DNA of 64,000 nucleotides from JADJOY01 sp016713535 [NCBI: Deltaproteobacteria bacterium] (GCA_016713535.1 JADJOY010000014.1:124001-188000), one strand, 5' to 3'. Numbered from the stretch's first letter, positions 26,044 to 37,230 are shown. Numbers and translations are program-made. Notes: a model not told the origin generated them from the sequence alone.

Positions 26044-26790
26044 TCACGCGGCGCGAGAGCCGGCGCGGGTGCGGGCGCGCACCGAGCGGCGGATCCGCAT
26101 CAGGTCGCGCAGGTTGCGGAGGTTGCCGCGCACCAGCTCGAGGCGGCTGTCGCCGTCGTCGCGCCAGCGGATCGGCACCTCGCGGATCCGGTAGCCGGCC
26201 AGCCGCGCCAGCGCGAGGATCTCGACGTCGAACATGTAGCCGTCGATGCGCGCGTGGTGGAAGAGGTCGCGCGCGACGTCGGCGCGGAAGAACTTGAAGC
26301 CGCACTGGGTGTCGGTCAGCTCCGAGAGCCCGAGCGCATGGACCGCGGCACGGAAGCCCACCGAGCCCACCTGGCGGTACCAGCGCTGCGCGTGCTCGAT
26401 TCGCGAGCCGTGAGCGTGACGGGTGCCGATCACCACGTCGTAGCCCTGGCGCAGCCACGGTGCCACCAGCTCGTACTCCTCGATCGGGGTCTTGTCGTCG
26501 GCGTCCGCGTAGCCGATCACCGCGCCCGTCGCGACCTCCGCGCCGCGCCGGATCGCGTGGCCCTTGCCGAGGCGCTCCGGGCTGCCGATCACCTTCACCA
26601 CGCCATCGTTGGGGGTGGCGCTCGCCGCGAGCTCACGGGTGCCGTCGTCGCCGTCGGCGACCACGATCAGCTCGAACACCTCGCCGCGCGACTCGAAGTA
26701 GTCGCGGACCGACCGCACGACCGGTGCGATCGTGCGCGCTTCGTTGTAGGCGGGGAGGATCAGACTGACGGAGCAGGCGCTGGTCGGCAT
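26044..26790 (-). CDS. GT2 dolichyl-phosphate glucosyltransferase-like (ALG5-type)
   Basis: A 248-residue GT2 enzyme with SLILPAYNEA at the N-terminus, VVADGDDGT, LGKGHAIRRG and the metal-binding ADADD (residues 95-99). It also has the DTQCGFKFFRADVARDL segment, diagnostic of polyprenyl-phosphate glucosyl/mannosyltransferases of the ALG5/DPM type. It has no C-terminal membrane domain. It would charge the lipid carrier used by the PMT/ArnT-like enzymes in this window. The start is ATG 26790; an upstream extension of the frame lies in tandem repeat sequence and is not real. It is transcribed in the same direction as the heptose operon but 187 bases away. Confidence 0.8.
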   Translation of the reverse strand: MPTSACSVSLILPAYNEARTIAPVVRSVRDYFESRGEVFELIVVADGDDGTRELAASATPNDGVVKVIGSPERLGKGHAIRRGAEVATGAVIGYADADDKTPIEEYELVAPWLRQGYDVVIGTRHAHGSRIEHAQRWYRQVGSVGFRAAVHALGLSELTDTQCGFKFFRADVARDLFHHARIDGYMFDVEILALARLAGYRIREVPIRWRDDGDSRLELVRGNLRNLRDLMRIRRSVRARTRAGSRAA

Positions 26791-26871
26791 TCGAGCTCGG
26801 GTCGGGGGGAGGCGCCATTCTAAACGCGAGCCGCGCGCCGGATCTACCGATTCGGACGTTTCGAGCGGATC

Positions 26872-27166
26872 GATCGCCCGCGCTCGATCGCGCTCGAGGG
26901 AGGGCTGACGCCCTCCCCTACGAGCAACTGCGTCGGGGCGGGGTTCGGTACGAGCTGATGGCAACGGCACCGCCGGTGTAGCGGCGGGCGCGGGCCCGCC
27001 GGGATGAGGCACGATCGCCCGCGCTCGATCGCGCTCTCGGGAGGGCTGACGCCCTCCCCTACGAGCAACTGCGTCGGGGCGGGGTTCGGCACGAGCCGAT
27101 GGCAACGGCACCGCCGGTGTACCGGCGGGCACGAGCCCGCCGGGATGAGGCACGATCGCCCGCGGT
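26872..27166. repeat. 141-bp tandem repeat, two copies plus a partial third
   Basis: Copies at 26872-27012 and 27013-27153 are about 95% identical. A third begins at 27154 (GATCGCCCGCG) and soon diverges. Each copy holds a perfect hairpin GGGAGGGC-TGAC-GCCCTCCC followed by CCTACG (26898-26917 and 27039-27058). A related single copy, with the same hairpin type and the GCCCGCCGGGATG motif, lies at 34494-34590. Confidence 0.75.
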
Positions 27167-27291
27167 CGGCCCCTTCCCGGCAGGGGCCTGCGCCGCGTGC
27201 CCGGCGATACAACGAAGCGATCGCATCCTCGGCGCCTCGTTTCCGGCACGGCCCCATCACGTCCCGAAAGTCCGCGACTCGCCGCTTCGCG

Positions 27292-29796
27292 TCAGTCGTA
27301 ATCGACGAAGCTCCCCTTGCCGTCGCCCAGGTAGAAGGCGACGTGCCCCCAGTAGGTGATCTCGACGACGTCGAGATGGCCGTCCCCGTTCACGTCGGCC
27401 ACGAGCGACGATCCGCTGGGGTCGTTCGCATATCGATCGACACTCGGTTCGAAGTGGCCCGAGCCATCGCCGAACGCAACGATGATTCCGGCGGCGCTCT
27501 CGGCGACCACGTCGCACCATCCATCCTCGTTGAAATCCCCGGATCCGGACGGAATCCCGATGTAGGGCGAGGAGACCGGGCCGATGAAGGTGCCGTCGCC
27601 TAGTCCGAACCACACGCGGTACGCGACCGGGTGCTGCTGCGCATCGTCAGCGTCCACGAGGTCGACGGTGCCGTCCCCGTCGACGTCGGCTACGAGCATC
27701 TGTCCGCCATCGGCCGGGATCAAATCGCTGAGCGCGAACCCACCACTCCCGTTCCCCAGATAGACGCGGATGTCGCCGTCGTCATCGAAGAAGGATTCGG
27801 TCTTGAACACGATGTCATTCGTCGCGTCGCCGTTCACACGAGCGATCGAGACCGTCCCCCAATCGGCCTGGACGGCCTCGAGCACTTGCATCGACCCGAA
27901 CGTGCCGTTCCCCTTCGAGAACCAAAGCTCGATGTCCGGGCCGAACGCGACGGCCAGGTCGTCCTTGCCGTCGCCATTCAGGTCACCGGCGACGACGTCC
28001 GCGGTGCCCGACGGGGTGTTGAGCGACGTGCGGAACGGCGCTGAGAACCCGCCATGGCCGTCGCCCAGGATGGCTTCGAGGTAGTAGCTGGGGCCGATCA
28101 GCCCCACACGGGCCACATCGTCGTGTCCGTCCCCGTTGAAGTCACCTCTCGCGACGTCGTGAAGCGTGGATCCGCCCAGGCTCACTAGCGTCCACGTCTG
28201 GGCGAAAGCCTCGCCGCCCTCGTTGAGAAGCGTGACCATGGAATAGCCCGGATCGAACGTCGCGACATCGATCGCCAGATCGACGCGCCCATCCTCGTTG
28301 AAATCTCCGGTGTCGAACCCTGTCAGCCCGTCGTACGAGTAGATGAGCTGAAGGAACGTCGCCGACGCCAGCCCCCCGCTGCCGTCGCCGAGGACCACCG
28401 GACCTCCGTAGATGCCGTTGCTGTACACGTCGGCTCGGCCGTCGACGTTGAAGTCGGCGATCGCGATTCCCTGGGAGTAGTCGCGATACGACTCGCCCCA
28501 CGGCAGAAAGGTGCCGTCGCCGTAGCCGAGGAACGTGTAGATCCGCTCGGCACCGCCGGCGATCAGGTCCGTGATGCCATCGCCGTTCAGGTCCGCCCCG
28601 TTGAGGCCCTTCATGTAGTCGTTTCGTGGGACGTTTAGGGTCCGGATCAGCGCACCGGTGCCGTCGTTCGAATAGATCGCCAGGTTGTTCACCGCCGAGA
28701 AGTACTGATCATGGGCCAGCGCTACGTCGACGTCGCCGTCCCGGTCGAAGTCATCCAGCGCGATCCCCGCGGGCGCGGAATCGGTGCCGACGGGCAGCCT
28801 CACCGAGAACCCGCCGTGCCGGTCGTTGAGTAAGACGAACAACGACCCCGGCCCGCCCGTGAGTGGGGGTGAGGTCGCAACGACGATGTCGGCGTAACCA
28901 TCCTCGTTGAAATCCGCCGCACCGATGGCCTTCCCGGCCACCCCGAGCGACACCGAGAGCGGCGGGGAGACCCCGCCGTGGCCATCGCCCCAGAACACCT
29001 GAACGCCCCCCGGGCTGCTCGCCGCTACATCCAAGTTCTGGTCGTTGTTGAGGTCCTCCACCACCAAACCGTAGAGCCCGTCGGTGGAGACGGAATACAG
29101 GGGCGGAAGAAAGCTGCCCGTTCCGTCCCCGAGCAGCACCGCCAGCTTTTTGTACGCGGAGGCCACCAAGTCGACGTGCCCGTCGCGATTGACGTCGCCG
29201 GCGCCCAGACCGGCTACGCCTGGGATCGAGCCCAGCTCGACGGAACTGCCGATTAAGAAACGTCCGGAGCCATCCCCCCAATGCCAGTAGACGCGATTCC
29301 CAGCCCCGAACGCGAAGTCGGGGTTTCCGTCTTCGTTCAGGTCCGTTGCGACCACCGCCTGCTGAGAGGTTGGCGGCGTGGCCGCCGCACCCACCGCTCC
29401 ATCATCCAGGCGCGCAGCAGGGGATCCGGGCAGGATGAACACCGGATAGGTGCCAATCCGCAGCCGATCCGCTCGCGGCGCGGACACGATGAAGCGACTC
29501 GCGGTGCTGATGAGCTGGCCCGCCTGGACCGTCACCGTGCCAGTCACCGCGCCCGGAGGGACGGCAACCGCGATCTTCGAATCGGACCAAGAAACGGCTG
29601 AGCCCGCGTCGATGCCTCCGAATCGGACGCCTCCGGCACCCTGCGAGTTGCCGAACCCGGTCCCCTGGATCACGACGACCGCGCCCACCGGCGCAGCCGA
29701 CGGCTCGATCGAGGTGATCGCCGGCCCACACGCTGCGAGCAGAATCGCCGCAAACCACCAGCGCGGACCTGCGCTACCGAGTCGCCTTCGAATCAT
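27292..29796 (-). CDS. FG-GAP/VCBS repeat lipoprotein with IPT/TIG domain
   Basis: An 834-residue secreted lipoprotein with an AAILLAACG lipobox near residue 22. An IPT/TIG immunoglobulin-like domain follows (about residues 27-105, VVIQGTGFGNSQG). The rest is a run of about a dozen FG-GAP/VCBS units, each with a calcium-loop pattern such as DLNEDGNPD, DVNRDGHVD, DFNEDGYAD or DLNGDGKDD and a GDG(S/T)G turn. Such repeats build integrin-alpha-like beta-propellers that bind ligands or other proteins at the cell surface. The start is ATG 29796, behind a strong ribosome site (GAGGAGG). It follows the larger FG-GAP lipoprotein by only ten bases, so the two are one transcription unit. The ligand is unknown. 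Confidence 0.85.
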   Translation of the reverse strand: MIRRRLGSAGPRWWFAAILLAACGPAITSIEPSAAPVGAVVVIQGTGFGNSQGAGGVRFGGIDAGSAVSWSDSKIAVAVPPGAVTGTVTVQAGQLISTASRFIVSAPRADRLRIGTYPVFILPGSPAARLDDGAVGAAATPPTSQQAVVATDLNEDGNPDFAFGAGNRVYWHWGDGSGRFLIGSSVELGSIPGVAGLGAGDVNRDGHVDLVASAYKKLAVLLGDGTGSFLPPLYSVSTDGLYGLVVEDLNNDQNLDVAASSPGGVQVFWGDGHGGVSPPLSVSLGVAGKAIGAADFNEDGYADIVVATSPPLTGGPGSLFVLLNDRHGGFSVRLPVGTDSAPAGIALDDFDRDGDVDVALAHDQYFSAVNNLAIYSNDGTGALIRTLNVPRNDYMKGLNGADLNGDGITDLIAGGAERIYTFLGYGDGTFLPWGESYRDYSQGIAIADFNVDGRADVYSNGIYGGPVVLGDGSGGLASATFLQLIYSYDGLTGFDTGDFNEDGRVDLAIDVATFDPGYSMVTLLNEGGEAFAQTWTLVSLGGSTLHDVARGDFNGDGHDDVARVGLIGPSYYLEAILGDGHGGFSAPFRTSLNTPSGTADVVAGDLNGDGKDDLAVAFGPDIELWFSKGNGTFGSMQVLEAVQADWGTVSIARVNGDATNDIVFKTESFFDDDGDIRVYLGNGSGGFALSDLIPADGGQMLVADVDGDGTVDLVDADDAQQHPVAYRVWFGLGDGTFIGPVSSPYIGIPSGSGDFNEDGWCDVVAESAAGIIVAFGDGSGHFEPSVDRYANDPSGSSLVADVNGDGHLDVVEITYWGHVAFYLGDGKGSFVDYD

Positions 29797-29806
29797 CCGC
29801 ACCTCC

Positions 29807-32800
29807 TCAAAGCCGCGGATGGTAAAGCCGGAACAAGTTCGGCGGCGCGATCTCCAGATCGATGAGCGTACGCAGAAACACGAGATCCGGGTTCTGATCG
29901 GTCTTGACGGCGCCCGGATACCAAGAGGGGGACGAGTCGAGGTAGAGAGCGCCCATCTCCGCGATGTTGACTTGCGCGTTGGTTCGCTCTCGATCACCAA
30001 GCTCGGTCGGGGCGATGGTGTAGATGTCGCTGTTGTTCAAGAAGTCGGGAGTCACGAGCGCGAACGCGATACGCGATGCGTTGGAGTTCCAACTTGGAAT
30101 CTGATCGGCGCAGGTGGCCTGGGCACACCCCGCGCTAGCGCTGCCATCGTCGGGACCTGTCAGGTTCTTCACGGTGCTGCCATCCATCGTCTGGGCGAGG
30201 ATGTCGAAGTCGCCGAACCTGTCACCGGCGGCAGTGACATCATTCTGGTTGAATCGACGGGAGTAGATGAGCCACGTGACGGGCAGTTGGGGAGCGGGCG
30301 GGATGTTGTCGATGCGAGTGGTCTGCGGCGAGATGTCCGGATCGAAGTCGCCGAGGTTGTCGTGTTTCGGATCCCAGCCCGTGCAGTTCAACGCAGGGTC
30401 GGTCTCGGGTGTGGTCAGAAGCGTGATCGGCAACCCCTCTGCTGGGGTGGTTCTGTCGAAGGTGACCGTGGCGAGCCCCTGAACCTTGGCCAAACCCGTA
30501 CTGCTCCCCGTACACGATACCGCGACGTTCTCACGGTCGCGAGTGAAGACCACGGTGATCGCGCTCCCGCCAAGAACACGGCCAACCGGGTCCGCGTGAG
30601 CGCGGTTGTCGTTCTTCGTGAGGTTCCATTCAAAGCCGTCCGCCATCCGGCGGGCGATGATGTCCGGATACGACGTCCCGCCATGGTCCGTCACACGTAC
30701 ATAGAGCAGCCAGTTGCCTTCGTCCGCCCACGACGGCAGCAACGCCGCATTCAAGCCGCCGGCCTGTGGAGCGCAGTCGTTCCAGGGCGAGCACGAACAG
30801 TGGGCTTGGGCAGTGCACGCGAGGTACTGCTGCCCGGACCCGTCGCTGTTGGCAAGCGCTACACGGCCGGTGAGCGGGCTGAAGCTGTTCGTCGCAGCGT
30901 CGAAGTCCGCACGCCAGAACGTCAGTGCCGGCTCGGTGGTGCGAATCTTCGGGGTGCGTACGGTCGTGTCACGTACCAGGATCTGATGCTCGGACGAGAA
31001 CACCCAGCTCGGCGTGTTCGGGTTGAAGGTGCCGCTCTGGATCACGTGGCTGTTCTTCGGAATAACGAGCGGCTCGGGCGATTCCCAGATCCCGCGGTAG
31101 TCCGTGACGGGGTCGGCAAACGTCGTATCTCGGTTGCCCAGGTAGAGCTTGTGCTTTTTCCCTTTCGGGTCACTCGCGCCACTCGAGAGCGGGATCCGCG
31201 CAATCGAGAACACGCCCTCGAGGCGCCCAAACGCTCCGAGTAGGCGGTTGCCGGTGAGTCGGGCGAGCGGCGCAGGATTGGCGTCGATGACCATCGCGCC
31301 TGCTTGCTTCGGTCCCTGAACTCCCTGGTCGTAGTACCGCGCGATGTAGGCCCGAAGACCGTCCGAGCTGCTGGCAATCGACCCGGACAACGTGTCCGTG
31401 GGGATCCCGAATCCGCGGCACTCGGGTGACGAGGGATCGGACGGCTTGTTCACGAGCGCACCCGGAGTGATCGGGCAGTCTTGCGAGAGCGGGAACTCGG
31501 GCCACACCCAGTGGCTCGTGAGGCTACCGTTCAGAAAGTTGACATCGACCAGGCTGAAGGTGGGAATGTCCGCGTACGCGGTCGCGCCGTCCCGCCATTG
31601 GCCGCTGGCGACGACCAACCGAATTCCCAGGTTGTCCCAAGCGCGGGCAGGTTCATCGAACCGTGGGACCACCACCGGCGGCGGCGACCCGTCGCGCAGG
31701 AGCGCCGTCACACCGAGCGGCTGCCCACCGAGGCTGATCCTTGGGTTCGACGGTGCGCCGAGGAACTGCTGGCCGTCCCCCGTGAGCCAGCCTTCCACAC
31801 TCGGATTGCCGCTGGTCAGGTCTCGGATGACCGCGATACGTCCCTTCTGGCTCGGGTTTCCGACCAACGGATAGGCGACCGTTGCGAACGCCCGCGTACC
31901 CGTCGCACCGTTCGCGCCCGCGCCCGGTATGCCTTCGACGATGTCGATGCCGCGGCTCACCGTGAGGACCGAGCCAGCCGTGGATGGATAGCCGCTCGGC
32001 TTCACGTCGATGGTGGCGGTCACGCCCTGCATCGTTGGCGCGAACGGGTTGTCGGGCAGAGGTGACAGGGCTGCCGTGACATCGATTCGGCTCACGGTTC
32101 CATCGTACTCGTTGGCGACGAAGAGATAGGCGCCATCCGACGTCGCGTCGATCCCGTGTGGACCACACCCGACCTGGAGAGTCGCGATGACTTCGTCGTT
32201 CGCCGTTCGCTCGTTGGTCGGCGCGAACTGGGCAGGGTTGATCCGAACGACGGTCACGGTGTTACCGACGTACTTTTGGAAATCGTCGCCCACGAACTGG
32301 CCGCAGGTATCCTGAGTACTTCGCGGGTTGTCCTGGTTGTGGTTCGTCAGGAAGGCGAAGTATTGGCCGCTTCCAGCCGGGTACTCGACGATCACGATGC
32401 CGTAGCCGACATTCCGACCTTCGTCGACCGCCTTGTCGGGATTACCGAGGTAGAGCACGTCCTCCTTCTGGGTATCGAACTGGCCGGACACCAGGCCCCA
32501 TGGATTGCCCAGGTTGTTGATCGTGACCGGCGCCGAGAACGTGCCGGGGTTGTTCGAGTTGTTGCCGAATGCTGCGATCTGACTAGTGTTGTAGGCCGTC
32601 ACGGCAATATCGGCGTACTCGTCCTCGGTCCACTCTCCGACGACGATCGCTCGTGGCTGGGCATCGACGTTGGTGTTGTTGGGGAGAACCCCGAAATTGG
32701 TGGTGTTGGTGAAGGTGCCAGTCCCGCTCCCGATCAGGATGCTGACGGTGTCGTTGTTGCCGGCTCGATCGTTCGCCGTGGCCAAATCGAGGACGGCATC

Positions 32801-34284
32801 GTCGTTCAAGTAGCCTGACGTGATCGCCTGCGGCGGGGCGTCCACCGGGAAGGACGAAGGCGCCGCGAACCCGCCGGCTCCATCGCCCAAGGCGACCGAT
32901 ACCGAGCTGGAGCCGCTGTTCGGTGTGGCCGCGTCGAGGAACGAGTCGCCGTTGAAATCGGCGAGCACGATGCCCGCCGGCTTGTCTCCGACCGAGTACG
33001 TCGTCGAGCCCGAGAACGTGCGCGCCTGAGCCTTGGTTCAGCAAGGTTCGGACGTGACCTGCATTCGGCGAGGTGCGGTCGTGCTTCGCGATCACCAGCT
33101 CGGGGTAGGCGTCCCCATCGAGCGTCCCGATGGCGATGCCCGTGGGCATCTCGGTCGCAGCGGTGCCGGCAGAGATGGTTGCGCCGGTGGTGAACGAGCC
33201 TGCGCCCGCGCCCCACAGGACGACAGCGGAGCAGTCCGGGACGCTCGTTCCGGCGAGGGTGACGGCGATGTCCACGTGACCGTCTTTGTCGATGTCCCCG
33301 ACCGCGAGCGCCGAGGGGCCATAGCCGACCGTGAACGTCGAACCGTTGGGAAACGACACCGTGTCGGCGATCCCGTCGGCGCGGAAGATCGCCACGGTGT
33401 TCCCGCCGCTGTTGGCAACCGCCAGGTCGAGGTCCCCGTCTTCATCGAAGTCGCCGGTGGCAATCGCTTTGGGCTGGGGGATCGTGATCTTCGTCGCGAG
33501 CGACGAACCCGATCCCGCCGGCAACGGTTCCCTGAAACACTTGCACAGCGCCACCCGCGGGGCGGGTGAAGGCCAAGTCGACTTGCGCCGGTTGTTGTCC
33601 CGAGTCGGTGTCGGTGTTCACCACCGCGAGGGCACCGCTCAGCAGGGTCGTATAGGCGAACGTGTAGTCCGGCGGCAGGAATGCGGTGGCGCCAAAGTAC
33701 TGGTCCTGAGCTGCGAGATCCGCTTCCGTTGCATGATTCGAGAGGTAATTGAACACCTGCGTAACGTTGCTGACGGGCACTCGATAGTCTTGCTCGTAGA
33801 GGATGTCGTCCTCGGTGCCCGAGAGGTTTCGATCGAGGAACGTGATTGGCACCACTTGGCGGTCAGGTGCATCCGAGTCCACTGCGTAGGGGAGGTCTGC
33901 GTAGTAGAGGTTCGTGAGAGGCGTGCTCGAGTCGTACGGGATCGCGCTGTCGATCCCGAAGCTGACCCCGATCGGTTTTCGACTCAGGGTGTTGCACTTG
34001 CCGGTATTGTTCTTGTCACAGACCAGATAGCCATCATCGGCGATCAACCCGCTCCGCGCGGCGGCCGAAAGGCCGCGCACGCGCACCACCTGACCCGACG
34101 CATTCCCGCTGCCTGGGCTGAGCGTGAGCGGGGCGACGGCTCCGGCGCCGAGGCCCCCACCCACCGGAGGCGCTTCGAGCCGCTCGACCGAAAACGAGCG
34201 GCTGCTCTCAGGGGAGGAGCAGCCAGCGGAGAACGTTGCGATCAAGGGCACCATGGCGACCGCGAGGAGGGTGTGCTGATTCAT
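29807..34284 (-). CDS. Large FG-GAP / beta-propeller lipoprotein (two frameshifts)
   Basis: About 1490 residues once three frames are joined. It begins MNQHTLLAVAMVPLIATFSA with a lipobox ending GCSS, and has a good ribosome site (GGAGG) 9 bases before ATG 34284. The first part has a TIG-like segment, then three or more FG-GAP units (DFDEDGDLDLA, DIDKDGHVDIA, DFNGDSFLDAA). Next come a YVTN-type propeller strand (GPHGIDATSDGAYLFVANE) and, near the C-terminus, TolB/WD40-like blades (LPSWADEGNWLLYVRV, IPSWNSNASRIAFALV). The frame shifts near 33520 (VFQGTVAGG to AGSGSSLATK) and near 33015 (NQGSGAHV to FSGSTTYSV); both restore repeat consensus. Paired with the gene at 27292, it likely forms a surface-exposed binding assembly. 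Confidence 0.75.
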
Positions 34285-34784
34285 GTGAGACTGCCTCCAT
34301 GAGCCCTGCGTCGAAGCTGGCAGTGGGGTAGCGGCGAAGTGATCCGGGCCCGAGCACTATCGAAAAGAACCTGCATTCGGTGGTAATAACTGAGTGAACG
34401 GTACGCCCCCGAGGGGGGGGGGGCGTCAAGAATTCCCTCCACCAGCGGGCGCGCTCCAGAGGATCGATCTTCGCTGGTCCGCCGGCCCCGCACCTCGTAG
34501 CGGCGCGGCGCGAGCCCGCCGGGATGGCGCACGAGCGTTCGCGCTCGATCCCGCTCGCGGGAGGGCTGGCGCCCTCCCCTACACACCCACCGGATCGCCT
34601 GGAGGGCCGCGATCCTTCGCGGCCACGAACGTAGGGTGGATCGGGCGCTGCGGAGAGGGACCAGGGTCCAAGGCCCCGTGTCCTCGAGGACTACCGCGGC
34701 GGCGGCGAGCGACCGCCGCCCTCCACGGATCACGATCGAGCAGCGTGGAGGGCCGCGATCCTTCGCGGCCGCCGACGAGCGCGA
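34285..34784. other. Intergenic stretch with poly-G tract and several repeats
   Basis: No gene is seen. The stretch contains an AT-richer region just upstream of the lipoprotein gene (34350-34400), an 11-base G run at 34413-34423, a relative of the 141-bp tandem repeat (34494-34590) and several family A palindromes (34599-34774). Confidence 0.55.
34599..34774. repeat. Cluster of family A palindromic units
   Basis: Units at 34599-34626 (CTGGAGGGCCGCGATCC then TTCGCGGCC), 34698-34725 (reverse orientation, ending GCCGCCCTCCAC) and 34745-34774 (GTGGAGGGCCGCGATCC then TTCGCGGCC). The stem GGCCGCGA / TCGCGGCC is perfect in the first and last. Arrangement and core match the elements at 4153 and 20105. 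Confidence 0.65.
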
Positions 34785-37230
34785 TCAGGGCGCGACGGGC
34801 GCAGCCGCCGGGCTGCCGTCCGTCCAGCCGAGCTCGTCGAGGGTGTCGAGCATGCCGCGGGCGAGGATTCGCGCGCCGGCGGCGGTGGGGTGGACGAGAT
34901 CCTCGAAGAGGTCGGTGCGGTTGGCGGCGTCGATCCAGGCCTGCCCCGCGACGTACTGCACCGTGGTCTGGCCCTCGGCGAGCTCGCGCATCACCTGCTC
35001 GTAGGGCGCCATGCGCGGGCGGTCGTCGGCGGTAGCGACCGCCTCCGACACCAAGAGCAGCTTCGCCCCGAGCTGCTCGGTCGCCTGGCGGATGGCGTCG
35101 AGGTTGGCGCGCGAGTCCTCGGGCGGCACCGCGATCCGGTCGACGAAGTTCCGGTCGAGGAGCGCGAAGAGGAGCTTCCGGTACCCCACGTAGAGGCGGC
35201 TCTGGTTGAGCTTGTCGCGCAGCCACGCCACCCACGAGGACTGCGCGGCGGCGTGCTCGCCGATCTCGCGCATGGTGAGCGGCACACCCGTGTACGAGCC
35301 GTCGTTGTAGCCCACGTAGAGCAGCACGATCGCCGGCTCGAGGCGCGGCACGAACTGCTGCACGTAGCGCACGATCCGCGAGGTGTCCCAGCCGCCCACG
35401 CCGAGGTTCACCACCGCCCACTCACCCGGCCCCTTCTCGCGGTCGAGGAGGTCCTGGAGGAACACGGTGTAGGAGGTCGGCCCCATGTCGGTGGTCGAGC
35501 CGCCCAGGCACACGATCCGCCGCCCGGGGCGCGGCTCCTGGGTGGGGTCGCCGGCCGCGTTCGGGAACCACGAGCCGCTCTCGATGGTCTGGAGCTGGCG
35601 CTTGGTCCAGCCGTAGATGTCGTCGCGCTGGTACGAGCCGAACCAGTAGGGGAACCAGTAGCCGTTCAGGTACGTGGTGCGCAGCCCGCCCTCGGCGTAG
35701 CCCACGATCGCCGCGAACCCGACCAGCATGAGCGGGCTCAGCGCGGCGAGGCGCGTCGCGTTGGCCGCGAGGAAGAGCATGCGGAAGAGCGCCGCGGCCA
35801 TGCCGGCGAGGCACACCAGGCTCCACGGGTTGGGGCCGAGCGATTCGGGCGTGCCGTGGCCCGCGAGCCAGCGGTAGCCGAGCCACGCGAGCACCGCCGC
35901 GAGCGGAAGGTCGGTGCGCGCGGCGGCGATCGCGATCCGCGGCGCCGGTAGGCCGCTGGACGCGAGCCGGGTCAGCGCGACGAAGGCGGCGCGCAGTACC
36001 AGGTAGAGCGCTGCGGCCGCGAGCGCCGTCGAGACCGCCTCCTTCTGGCCCCAGAAGAGCGGCTTGATGCCGGTCTGGTAGGCGAGACCGGCGAGTCCGG
36101 TGGCGACGAACCCGGCGATGGCGATCGCGAGCGCCGCGGCGATCGTCGGCCGCGCTGGCCGCCGCGCGGCCCATAGCGGCGCGTGGCGGAACAGCACGAT
36201 CGCTTGCAGCAGCACCACCAGAGCGAGGGCGCACCACTCGAGGAGCTCGTCGTTGGTGGAGCGCACCAGGTTCACCTGCAGGCGCAGGTTCTCGAAGTGC
36301 TCGGGAGGCACGGTGGCGAGCAACATCAGCGGCGTGAACGAGAACGCGAGCCCGGGTAGCAGGCGGTGGCCGGAGGCGTCGCTCGCGAGCACGCGTAGCA
36401 GCGCACCCTCGCCGAGCCACACCAAGACCAGCGCCAGCGCGCCGGCGAGGGCGGCGACTCGTGTCGCGGAGGGCGCCCTCGAGCGGGTGCGCGAAGTCGT
36501 CGTGGAAGAGCGTGCGCAGCGCGCCGCCGGGCGCAGCCTCGTCGGCGGCCGAGATCGAGACGACGTCGAGGAGCACGTCCGCGGCGCCGGCCTGGAAGAA
36601 CGGGCGACCGACCGCCTCGAGCTCCACCGCGCACGCGTAGAGCTCCTGGCCGTCGAGCATCACCCGCCAGCGGTGGCGATCGAGGTAGAGCTCGAACGGG
36701 TGGTCGCCGGACGGGAAGGGGCTCACCACGGCGCGCCGCTCGCAGCCGGCGATCGCCTGCGAGCTCTCCGCGGTGCTCGCGAAGAAGCCGCTGGCGTGGT
36801 CGTCGCGGGGGTCGAACGTGAGGCGGTGCTCGCTCCCGGCGCCGGTCGCGGCCGCGGGGAACCGCACCGAGATGCTCCCCGAGCCCAGGAAGTCGGCCTC
36901 GAAGAAGATCCGCGCCGGGAGCGAGAGCCGATCGGGGAGGCCCTGCGGCTCGGCCTCGGCGTGCAGCGTGAGGCCGAAGCGCCCGCCGCGAAGCCCTGGC
37001 TCGAAGCTGAGCGAGAACGCCTTGATCATCTCGGTGGCGAGCTTGCCGAGACGGATCTGCCAGCGCGCGGGATCGACCGGGTGCCAGCGACCCGCGACGA
37101 GGCGCACGCCGCCGATCCCGGTCATCGCACCGACCAGCAGCACCGCGATCAGCCACCCGAGCGGCACGCGCTGGGTGGTGGATGAGGCGGACGACGTGGA
37201 GGCGGGAGCGGATGCGGAGGCGCCGGGCAT
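34785..37230 (-). CDS. Membrane SGNH/GDSL-like hydrolase with N-terminal beta domain (frameshifted)
   Basis: About 815 residues once joined. It starts at ATG 37230 with a membrane anchor, followed by a beta-rich periplasmic domain (to about 36500) and then some eight membrane segments. A C-terminal SGNH domain carries block I CLGGSTTDMGPTS (nucleophile serine), block II VVNLGVGGWDTS, block III LLYVGYNDGS and the catalytic DLVHPTAAG. A one-base shift near 36463 joins ALRDT to RVAALAGALALVLVWL. The design, integral membrane core plus periplasmic SGNH domain, resembles polysaccharide O-acyltransferase systems. It is flanked by PMT-like transferase genes and probably acts on the same exported glycan. 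A TTG at 37248 is an alternative start. Confidence 0.7.

Noticed and set aside
26872-27166. CRISPR array
   Set aside because: Repeats are 141 bases, nearly identical throughout and have no spacers, and no cas genes are present.
26791-27249. N-terminal extension of the GT2 frame upstream of 26790
   Set aside because: It lies in the 141-bp tandem repeat, so the apparent peptide is itself duplicated and not domain-like. ATG 26790 fits the family start.
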